Source: Chloroflexi bacterium RBG_16_68_14
GTDB lineage: Bacteria > Chloroflexota > Dehalococcoidia > DSTF01 > RBG-16-68-14
NCBI GenBank assembly: GCA_001796995.1
Contig: MGOB01000063.1
Location: 17,468 to 30,048, forward strand
Direction of reading: 5' to 3'
Length of the DNA: 12,581 nt
Under the pieces are notes generated by a model, which was not told where the DNA came from, did no database searches, and saw only the letters and a program-made list of their open reading frames with translations. How positions within the stretch are numbered: the first letter of the stretch is position 1; each line of letters opens with the position of its first letter. Positions 1 through 6,133 of this stretch are shown piece after piece. The translations under genes were made by a program, and so were the position numbers.

Positions 1-2
1 TC

Positions 3-1265
3 CAACGCGCCGCCACTGAGGGTGACGCCTTCGACACCGGCAACGTGGGGGCGAACGTCCAATTCCTCACCGTTGACCAGGCCGAAGCGATCAAGGCCCT
101 CCCGTACGTGGAGCGCGTGGTGGTGTTCACCCTCTCTGCCGTGGAGTACGATCTGCCCGACCGCCCCGCCGGGCGCGAGAACGACCTGCAAACGCCCATC
201 GGCGCCGTGAGCCTGCCCGACGCCATCGTCACCGGCACCGGCGATTCGTCCCTCCTGGCCGATTTTCAGTCGGGCGCCAAGGAGCTCAGGGAGGGGCGGC
301 TTTTCACGGTAGGAGACGCGGGCAAGGACGTTATCGTCATCGACCAGGAGACGGCCACCTTCGAAGAGCTGAAGGTGGGCGACCGCATTGTCGTCAAGAC
401 CCGGATCCTACCCGAGGAGGGAGGGGAGCCGTCCCCCGAGCCCCAGTTCCGCGAGGTAGAAGCGGAGATCATCGGCATCTACGCTGACCTGGAGGCCAGC
501 GCCCAGGGAGGCTTCAGCGCCGCCCGCATGGAGGCGTGGTACACCCCCATCGAGGTCGTCCGGCAGCTGCAGAGCCCCGACTCCCAACTTACAGTCAGCA
601 CCATCCAGATCGTGTACGACACAGTGGACCATGTGGGGCAACTAACGGCGGATCTAGAGGAGATGCTGGACCCCGAGCTCTTCGCAGTGACCACCACCGA
701 AGAGCGCTTCGAGGATATCTCCGACCCGGTGGAGACCATGCGCAGTTCCAGCCTCGTTGGTACGGTGGCCGGGCTGGTGGTGGTGGGCCTCATCATGGTG
801 ATGCTGATGGCCCTGGTGGTGAGCGGCCGCATGCGGGAGATCGGCATCTTGAAAGCCGTGGGAGCCCGGAACCGCCACGTCATCCTTCAGTTCGCCGCCG
901 AGACCATCGGCCTCGCCGCTGTGGCCGTGCTGGTAGCCGTTCCCACCGTTCTTGTCACCAATAATCTGGTGGCTGACGCCCTGCGGCCAGATGCCACCGT
1001 CGAGGAGGCGGAAGGGGACGACGGCCAGAACGGGCCGGGCCCAGGCGCCGGCGGCGCTGCCCTCACCGACCCGCAGGTCATCGTCGGCCCGGTGGGGACC
1101 GAGGAGCGCGAGGCCGTGCTGGAACGGGTGGATGCGTCGCTGAGCCCCGAAGTGATCGCTATGGCCGCGGCCATCGCCGTCGGCCTGGGCCTGCTGGGCG
1201 CCCTGGTGCCCATCGCGGCCGTGCTGCGACTGCGGCCGGCGGAAGTGCTACGATTGGAGGGCTGA
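3..1265 (+). CDS. MacB/FtsX-type ABC transporter permease (5' truncated)
   Basis: This is the membrane subunit of a MacB/LolE-like ABC system, which typically works on lipoproteins, peptides or drugs at the cell envelope by transmitting ATPase motion to an extracytoplasmic domain. The frame is open to the left edge, so the real start and first membrane helix lie outside. Numbering from the GTG at 45, residues 1-230 look like the extracytoplasmic MacB core domain. A membrane helix spans about 237-260, followed by the family-typical cytoplasmic motif REIGILKAVGA (264-274), a second helix about 284-308, a third about 371-396, and the closing RPAEVLRLEG. Between the last two helices is an acidic stretch (317-326) and a Gly/Pro/Ala-rich linker (329-339). 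The stop is one base before the ATPase ATG, so the two are co-translated. The family assignment is firm; the substrate is unknown. Confidence 0.9.
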   Translation, partial: QRAATEGDAFDTGNVGANVQFLTVDQAEAIKALPYVERVVVFTLSAVEYDLPDRPAGRENDLQTPIGAVSLPDAIVTGTGDSSLLADFQSGAKELREGRLFTVGDAGKDVIVIDQETATFEELKVGDRIVVKTRILPEEGGEPSPEPQFREVEAEIIGIYADLEASAQGGFSAARMEAWYTPIEVVRQLQSPDSQLTVSTIQIVYDTVDHVGQLTADLEEMLDPELFAVTTTEERFEDISDPVETMRSSSLVGTVAGLVVVGLIMVMLMALVVSGRMREIGILKAVGARNRHVILQFAAETIGLAAVAVLVAVPTVLVTNNLVADALRPDATVEEAEGDDGQNGPGPGAGGAALTDPQVIVGPVGTEEREAVLERVDASLSPEVIAMAAAIAVGLGLLGALVPIAAVLRLRPAEVLRLEG

Positions 1266-1266
1266 T

Positions 1267-2022
1267 ATGGCGGACGCCGTCCTGAGCTGTCGGAATCTCA
1301 GCAAGACGTACCGCACCGGCGCCGGCGTGGTCACCGCCATCGACAACATCACCCTGGACATCCTGCCCGGGGAGATGACGGCGATCGTAGGGCCTTCCGG
1401 CAGCGGCAAGACGACGCTCCTGAGCATGCTGGGTGGGCTGGAGCGGCCCTCCGCCGGCGAGATCCTGGTAGAAGGCAGGCCTCTGAAGCAGCGTTTCTCT
1501 GACCTGAGCGACTACCGCCGGGAGGCGGTGGGCTTCGTCTTCCAGGCCTACAACCTCCTCCCCCACCTGACGGCCCTGGAGAACGTGCTCCTGCCCATGG
1601 AGCTGGCCGGGGTGCCCCGCCGTCAGCGCAGGCCCAGGGCTGTGGAGCTGCTCGCCGCCGTGGGCATCGGTGAGGAGCGCTACCACCACCAGCCCGCGCG
1701 GCTGAGCGGCGGCGAGCAGCAGAGAGTAGCGATGGCCCGCGCCCTGGCCAACCACCCGCCCATCCTCCTGGCCGATGAGCCTACCGGTAACCTGGACGGC
1801 CAGACCTCCAAGCAGGTGATAGACCTCCTCCACCACATGGCCAAGCAGACGCGCCTCAGCGTCGTCGTAGTCACCCACAACCTGATGGTGGCCGAGGAGG
1901 CCGACCGAGTGATATCGCTCAACTATGGTCTCATCGAGTCCGATGAGCGGACGGCCTTGGCTCGCTTCGACTTCGTCCTTCGTCGACTGCGCACGCAGCG
2001 TTCCTCCTTATCTACTCAGTGA
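1267..2022 (+). CDS. ABC transporter ATP-binding protein (MacB/LolD family)
   Basis: This is the 251-residue ATPase that drives the permease immediately upstream. All the nucleotide-binding motifs are intact: Walker A GPSGSGKTT at 42-50, Q-loop FQAYNLLP around Q93, signature LSGGEQQRVAMARAL at 146-160, Walker B ILLADEP at 166-172, the D-loop GNLD at 174-177, and the switch histidine in VTHN (H204). The length fits the LolD/MacB branch, and 'DEPTGNLD' is diagnostic of it. The ATG follows the permease stop by one base, so expression is translationally coupled. The C-terminal tail after about residue 218 is basic and not recognisable. No accessory membrane-fusion protein is visible downstream, although one could lie upstream of the window. 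Substrate is not predictable. Confidence 0.96.
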   Translation: MADAVLSCRNLSKTYRTGAGVVTAIDNITLDILPGEMTAIVGPSGSGKTTLLSMLGGLERPSAGEILVEGRPLKQRFSDLSDYRREAVGFVFQAYNLLPHLTALENVLLPMELAGVPRRQRRPRAVELLAAVGIGEERYHHQPARLSGGEQQRVAMARALANHPPILLADEPTGNLDGQTSKQVIDLLHHMAKQTRLSVVVVTHNLMVAEEADRVISLNYGLIESDERTALARFDFVLRRLRTQRSSLSTQ

Positions 2023-2103
2023 TTTGCTCGCGCAGGGTGTCCCACGCCAGGTCGGCGTACTCTCCCATGAAGTGGCGCTGGCACTCCTTGCCCCGCACGG
2101 CGG
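2012..2103 (-). pseudogene. Possible C-terminal remnant of a lost minus-strand gene
   Basis: Read on the minus strand, this gap encodes about 29 residues ending in a TAG at 2012-2014: AVRGKECQRHFMGEYADLAW followed by DTLREQITE. The residue mix (Trp, His, Phe, Met, Tyr, Asp, two Glu-rich turns) looks like real protein, unlike the Arg/Pro/Ala/Gly-rich shadows of the neighbouring genes. Upstream of about 2103 the same frame runs into the thioesterase and becomes low-complexity, with no plausible start codon. I therefore read it as the end of a gene whose front was replaced. I cannot name the family, and chance coding-like composition remains possible. Confidence 0.3.
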
Positions 2104-2115
2104 AGGTGCCCGCCG

Positions 2116-2562
2116 GTGGCTGAGCGGCCCAGCCCGGCCCGCCTGTGCTTCGGCTGCGGGAGCGAGAACCCGCGCGGCCTGGGGATGCGCTTCCGGCTGG
2201 AGGGCGACCGCGCCGTCGCCGAGTTCACCGCGCCGCCGGACCTCCAGGGCTACCCCGGCCACGTCCACGGGGGCGGCGTCGCTACCATGCTGGACGAGGC
2301 GATGGGCTGGGCCGTCTACGGGCGGGGCATCTGGGCGATGACGGCGCGGCTCACCATGCGCTTCCGGCGGTCGGCGCCGCTGGGAGAGCCGCTCACCGCC
2401 AGCGGCTGGGTGACCCGCGACCGCGGGCGCTTCCTGGAGCTGCGCTCGGAGCTGCGCTCGCGCCGGGGCGTGCTGCTGGCGGAGGCGGAGGGGATCTTCG
2501 TGCGGGTGAGCGGCCGGCAGGCGGAGGAGCTACGCCGCCTCTACGAGGGGTCCCGTCCCTGA
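2116..2562 (+). CDS. PaaI-like hotdog-fold thioesterase
   Basis: This 148-residue protein has the pattern of a PaaI/4HBT-type acyl-CoA thioesterase, which hydrolyses acyl-CoA to free acid and CoA in the cytoplasm. It opens with a CFGCG cysteine pair (C11, C14) and 'ENPRGLGMRF', which is common at the N-terminus of this branch. The hotdog helix motif follows at 49-62 (HVHGGGVATMLDEA), where HGG and D60/E61 mark the active-site region. The GTG start at 2116 is supported by GGAGGT at 2102-2107, eight bases upstream. It is 93 bases after the ABC ATPase and probably belongs to a separate function. Its last 22 bases overlap the convergent methyltransferase. With acyl-CoA genes nearby a CoA-thioester substrate is plausible, but its identity is unknown. 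Confidence 0.85.
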   Translation: MAERPSPARLCFGCGSENPRGLGMRFRLEGDRAVAEFTAPPDLQGYPGHVHGGGVATMLDEAMGWAVYGRGIWAMTARLTMRFRRSAPLGEPLTASGWVTRDRGRFLELRSELRSRRGVLLAEAEGIFVRVSGRQAEELRRLYEGSRP

Positions 2563-3347
2563 CGGGCGACGGGCCGCCAGACGGAGACGATGACGTCGCT
2601 CCAGGCCGGCCGCGCGTAGGCGATGCGGTCGCTGAGGCGGAGGAGGCGCTGGGCCAGGCCCCTGGGCAGACGCCGCAGCAGGTGCCCCCAGCCGTAGAAC
2701 ATGCACATCAGGGAGATGCCGTAGGCGCGCTCCAGGGTGAGCCAGGGGCCGCCCAGTTGCTGGACTAGCCGCCAGTCGCCCTTGAAGTTGTGATCGGGCG
2801 GGATCTGCCAGCAGGGCCACTCGGCGCAGTGGTGCAGCCGCGAGGCCTTCGCCAGGGGATGGAGGGGCCTGCCCAGCTTGCAGGCCAGCCCCTCGAAGTT
2901 GTTCAGCGAGATGACGACGCGGCCGCTGGGTTTCACCACGCGCGCCGCCTCTCTGATGAAGGCGTAGCGGTCGGCGAAGTGGTCCAGGGCCGCCTGGCAG
3001 GCTACCACGTCCAGCGACCCGTCGGCGAAGGGGAGCCGCTCGCCGATGGCGCGCACCAGCGTCACCTTCGCGTCCGTCCTCTCGCCGATGAGCTGCGAGA
3101 CGCCCAGCATGTGGTTGGACGGGTCGACCGCGTACGTCTCCCAGCCCAGGTCCGCCAGCCGGAACAGCTCCTTGGACGCACCGGAGCCGACATCCAGCAC
3201 CTTCCCGGGCGGCTGTTGCGCCACCGTCGCCACGGTGGCCTCGCTCATCCGGCGCCAGAGGAAATCCAGATCGGGGAGCACGTCCCCGGTCATGACGTTC
3301 TCGAACTGGTAGTCGGTGTCGACTCGCTGTAGGGTCAGATCGGTCAT
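2541..3347 (-). CDS. Class I SAM-dependent methyltransferase (Methyltransf_11-like)
   Basis: This is a 268-residue soluble methyltransferase using S-adenosylmethionine; the methyl acceptor is unknown. Motif I is VLDVGSGAS (50-58), an acidic residue that would hold the ribose is D75, motif II/III lies in GERLPFADGSLDVV (102-115), and EAARVVKPSGRVVIS (133-147) is the usual post-motif III strand. The C-terminal ~100 residues are cysteine-, tryptophan- and histidine-containing and probably form the acceptor pocket. I chose the ATG at 3347 because the open frame can only be extended to a TTG at 3386 that has no ribosome-binding site and adds a Pro/Phe-rich segment. The ATG itself has only GGAG one base away, so translation may be leaderless or weak. 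Its 3' end overlaps the convergent thioesterase by 22 bases. Confidence 0.85.
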   Translation of the reverse strand: MTDLTLQRVDTDYQFENVMTGDVLPDLDFLWRRMSEATVATVAQQPPGKVLDVGSGASKELFRLADLGWETYAVDPSNHMLGVSQLIGERTDAKVTLVRAIGERLPFADGSLDVVACQAALDHFADRYAFIREAARVVKPSGRVVISLNNFEGLACKLGRPLHPLAKASRLHHCAEWPCWQIPPDHNFKGDWRLVQQLGGPWLTLERAYGISLMCMFYGWGHLLRRLPRGLAQRLLRLSDRIAYARPAWSDVIVSVWRPVARQGRDPS

Positions 3348-3424
3348 ACTCCAGGAATGGTAGGGGAACGGGAAGGTGGGTGACAAGGGGGGAAGGACAG
3401 GTCGTTCTGTCTGCTACTCAAATT

Positions 3425-3442
3425 ACCGGAGCACTTCCCGGT
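3425..3442 (-). terminator. Small hairpin just after the acyl-CoA dehydrogenase gene
   Basis: ACCGG at 3425-3429 pairs with CCGGT at 3438-3442 around an eight-base loop. It sits four bases beyond the dehydrogenase TAA on the minus strand and is followed by TAATTTGAG rather than a clean U-run. It is a weak candidate for a terminator between the dehydrogenase and methyltransferase genes. Confidence 0.25.
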
Positions 3443-3446
3443 GGCC

Positions 3447-4613
3447 TTATGTGAAGGCCTGCACGCCGGTCCTCACGCGCCCTACGATGAGCTTCTGGAT
3501 CTCCGTGGTGCCGTCGGGGATGGTCAGGGCGCGGGCATCCCGGAAGTAGCGTTCGATGGGGAGGTCCTCGGTCAGGCCCATCGCGCCGTGCACCTCGATC
3601 GCCTTGGAGGTGGCGCGGACCGCCATCTCGGTGGCGTAGGCCTTGGCGGCCGCCGCCTGCCAGCTGCAGTCCTCGCCCCGGTCCAGCAGGTCGAGGGCCT
3701 GATAGGCCAGGAGGCGGGCGGCCTCCGTCTCGATGATCATGTCGGCGATCATCTCCTGGACCAACTGGAAGGCCGCGATGGGTCGGCCGAACTGCTGCCG
3801 CTCCCGCGCGTAGCTGATGGAGGCGTCGATGGCCGCCTGGGCGATGCCCGCAGCGGTGACGGCGAGCATGCTGCGCGGGATCTCGAAGCTCCAGACCCGC
3901 CGCCCGGCCGCTGAGCGCGCCGCGTCTGCGGGCCCGCGCAGGTTCTGGAGGGGGACGCGGCAGTCCTGAAAGCTCAGCTCCCCGTTGGGCCAGGCGCGCA
4001 AGCCCAGCAGGCGGTTGGAGCGCGTTACAGCAAAGGGCGAGACCTCCTTCTCCACCAGGATCCACCGGACCCCGGCGCGACCTGATGCCCTGTCCGTCTG
4101 CACCGCCACCAGGACGTGGTCGCAGATGGGCCCGTTGGAGATCCAGGCCTTGGTCCCGTTGACCACCCAGTCGTCGCCGTCCAGGGTCGCGCTGGTCTCG
4201 ATCCCGGAGGCGTTGGAGCCGGTGTTGGGCTCGCTGATGGCGCCGGCGCCGATGGCTTCGCCCACGCGCACCCGTTCCGTCAGCTCCTTCCGACGCGTCT
4301 CGGGGGCGGCCATGATGCCGCCGCTGCCGCCGGCCATCAGGATCGTCCCGGCCAGGCCCGCCCAGGCGTGGGACAGCTCCTCGTGCAGGATGCCGGTGGT
4401 CTTGCGGTCCAGGCCGGAACCCCCGTATTCGGCGGACAGCCCGCCGTTGTAGTAGCCGAAGGGCATGAGCTGCTTGATGAAGCCGATGGCCTCCTCCCTG
4501 GTGAGGGGCCCCCGGCTGTCCCGCTCCTGGGCTACGGGGGCGATCTCCCGCTCCAGGAAGGCCCTGGCGTTCGCCTTGAGGAGCTGCTGTTCCTCCGTGA
4601 GTTGGAAGTCCAT
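3447..4613 (-). CDS. Acyl-CoA dehydrogenase family flavoprotein with Asp at the usual catalytic Glu
   Basis: This 388-residue protein has the full length of a medium/short-chain-type acyl-CoA dehydrogenase, which oxidises acyl-CoA to 2-enoyl-CoA with FAD and passes electrons to ETF. The N-terminal helical domain spans about 1-115. The FAD/substrate loop is AISEPNTGSN (125-134), the beta-domain has NGTKAWISNG (152-161), and the C-terminal helical domain has YARERQQFGRPIAAFQ (268-283) and the tail motif IPDGTTEIQ (365-373). In SCAD/MCAD the corresponding tail is YEGTSEIQ and its Glu is the base; here it is D367. Residues 95-110 (GGSGGIMAAPETRRKE) also differ from the common GTEEQK form. Its ATG overlaps the cyclase gene stop as TAATG, so it is translated after that gene. 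The substrate is unknown; an unusual cyclic or branched acyl-CoA is possible. Confidence 0.93.
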   Translation of the reverse strand: MDFQLTEEQQLLKANARAFLEREIAPVAQERDSRGPLTREEAIGFIKQLMPFGYYNGGLSAEYGGSGLDRKTTGILHEELSHAWAGLAGTILMAGGSGGIMAAPETRRKELTERVRVGEAIGAGAISEPNTGSNASGIETSATLDGDDWVVNGTKAWISNGPICDHVLVAVQTDRASGRAGVRWILVEKEVSPFAVTRSNRLLGLRAWPNGELSFQDCRVPLQNLRGPADAARSAAGRRVWSFEIPRSMLAVTAAGIAQAAIDASISYARERQQFGRPIAAFQLVQEMIADMIIETEAARLLAYQALDLLDRGEDCSWQAAAAKAYATEMAVRATSKAIEVHGAMGLTEDLPIERYFRDARALTIPDGTTEIQKLIVGRVRTGVQAFT

Positions 4614-5959
4614 TACCCCTCCTCCCGCCAGCGCACCTCGTACAGGCGCACCGGGTCCTCGAAGCCGCGCAGGACGGCCTCGCCCCGGTCGGCGAAGAGG
4701 AAGCCCTTGCCCGCCGCGAGCTGTCGTACCACGTCCGAGGCGAAGATCTCGCCGCCCTCGGCCTTGTCGCAGATGCGGCGGGCGAGCTGGACGGCGGTGC
4801 CGAAGAGGTCTTGTTCCTCAGCCACCGGCTCCCCGGCGTTGAGGCCGATGTGGATCTGTAGGGGCGCCCCTACGTTGTGTCCTTCGACCGCCTTCTGGAT
4901 GGCGATGGCGCAGTGGAGGGCGTTGGAGGCGGAGGGGAAGGAGGCCATGATGCCGTCGCCGGTGTGCTTGATCTCGGAGCCGCTGTGCTCCCGCAGGGCG
5001 TCTCTGACGATAGTGTTGTGGGCGCGGAGGAGCTCCTGCGCCTTCGCGTCGCCGAGGCGCTGGGTGAGGGCGGTGGAGGAGGTCAGGTCGGTGAAGAGGA
5101 TGGTGACGAGGCTGCCCGCTGTGGTGGTCTCCGTCCCCACCCCGGCCTTCTCACCTTCGCCCAGGAACTCGTCTATCGCCGCCAGCGCCCCCTCCATGTC
5201 GCCCAGGTAACAGGCCATAGAGCGCCCTTCTAGCAGCGCCAGCCTGGCGTTCGGTATCCGGGAGGCGAGGCCTCTGGCGATGCTCACATCCGGGGCTGGA
5301 ACCTGTCGCCGGTGGAGCACCAGAGTTGGCGACCGTACCTGCGGCAGAAGATCCGTGACGTCAAACTCCAAAACCGCGCCACTGTAGGCCAGCAACGTTT
5401 CGGGGCTGATGCTCTCACGCATGAGCGCAGCGAACCGGCGCGCCGGCTCGCCCTCGGACCACCCAACAACAGCATGCGCCACCGTCTCCGTGTATAGCTC
5501 CCAGTTGGCGTTTATCAGTTCGCCCAAGGCCTCAAGTCCCTGCCACTTGGGGTCGGCGGCTCGGCTCCAGGAGCACCACAGGAGAAGGTGTGATACCCGC
5601 TCCGGGTAGCGCACCGCGTACGTGATGGCCACCGGTCCGGAGAAAAACGGTGCGTACAGGGTGAACTTCTTCAGGCCCTGGCGGTCGACTACCGCCTGCA
5701 AGTCACCCAGAAGGGCATCCAGCGAGAAGTCGGTCACGTTGCGCTCCGATAGGCCTGTGCCCCTACCATCGTATCGAACTAGCTTTCTCTTCTCCGCTAG
5801 TCGTTGGTACTCCGGCCGTGCTTCAGGAAGCTGCCACTCCAATTGGATATGGCTGTAGGGTCCCGGCGGCATGTAGATAAAGGGCACCCCCTCCCCCAGG
5901 GTCCAGAAGGCGATGCTGACGCCGTCCTTGGTCTGGGCGTACTGGATGCGTGGCTCCAT
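4613..5959 (-). CDS. Alpha/beta-hydrolase-like sensor domain fused to class III adenylate/guanylate cyclase
   Basis: This two-domain signalling protein is 448 residues long. Residues about 1-270 follow the alpha/beta-hydrolase fold: oxyanion strand region FIYMPPGP (27-34), the DGRGTGLSE strand-turn (64-72), and the RYPERVSHLLL helix-strand (117-127). The catalytic positions are not those of an enzyme: the nucleophile elbow reads YAPFFSGP (102-109), the acid region HRRQVPAPD, and the histidine region GRSMACYLGD. After a short linker, residues about 284-442 form a class III cyclase domain with metal-binding D291 (FTDLTSST) and D335 (KHTGDG), the purine-specifying pair K331 and D384 (favouring ATP), and R395; Q391 replaces the usual transition-state Asn. 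The ATG at 5959 begins MEPRIQYAQTKDGVSIAFW, typical of the family start; a GTG at 5980 is the alternative. No good ribosome-binding site precedes either. The gene leads the acyl-CoA dehydrogenase gene with a TAATG overlap. Confidence 0.9.
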   Translation of the reverse strand: MEPRIQYAQTKDGVSIAFWTLGEGVPFIYMPPGPYSHIQLEWQLPEARPEYQRLAEKRKLVRYDGRGTGLSERNVTDFSLDALLGDLQAVVDRQGLKKFTLYAPFFSGPVAITYAVRYPERVSHLLLWCSWSRAADPKWQGLEALGELINANWELYTETVAHAVVGWSEGEPARRFAALMRESISPETLLAYSGAVLEFDVTDLLPQVRSPTLVLHRRQVPAPDVSIARGLASRIPNARLALLEGRSMACYLGDMEGALAAIDEFLGEGEKAGVGTETTTAGSLVTILFTDLTSSTALTQRLGDAKAQELLRAHNTIVRDALREHSGSEIKHTGDGIMASFPSASNALHCAIAIQKAVEGHNVGAPLQIHIGLNAGEPVAEEQDLFGTAVQLARRICDKAEGGEIFASDVVRQLAAGKGFLFADRGEAVLRGFEDPVRLYEVRWREEG

Positions 5960-6033
5960 AGCGGGTCTATGGTACACCACCGCCGCCAGCTTTGCACCAG
6001 GGAGATGCGGGGCGCTCCCACACGCCGTAAGCC

Positions 6034-6121
6034 CAGGACAGAGCTGAAGCTCTGTCCCTACGGGTGGCTTCAGCCCGACGCGACACCTGCCCGCCGGCAG
6101 GCGGGGGCTGAAGCCTGTCCC
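6034..6121. repeat. Composite palindromic intergenic repeat (two nested hairpins)
   Basis: A perfect 10-base inverted repeat, GGACAGAGCT (6036-6045) and AGCTCTGTCC (6048-6057), is followed by a second structure. In that structure GGCTTCAGCCC (6066-6076) pairs exactly with GGGCTGAAGCC (6105-6115). Inside the second arm pair, CCTGCC (6086-6091) pairs with GGCAGG (6096-6101), or alternatively CCCGCC (6090-6095) with GGCGGG (6100-6105). The two structures share the motif 'GGACAG(A)GCTGAAGC', so they look like variants of one repeat unit. It lies 12 bases beyond the phosphotransferase stop and may end or stabilise that transcript. It is probably a dispersed non-coding repeat of the genome. Confidence 0.8.
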
Positions 6122-6133
6122 ACAGCCGAATGT

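Noticed and set aside
6034..6121. A riboswitch or tRNA-like structure.
   Set aside because: The hairpins are simple palindromes downstream of a stop codon with no conserved riboswitch core, and no cloverleaf or anticodon arm can be drawn.
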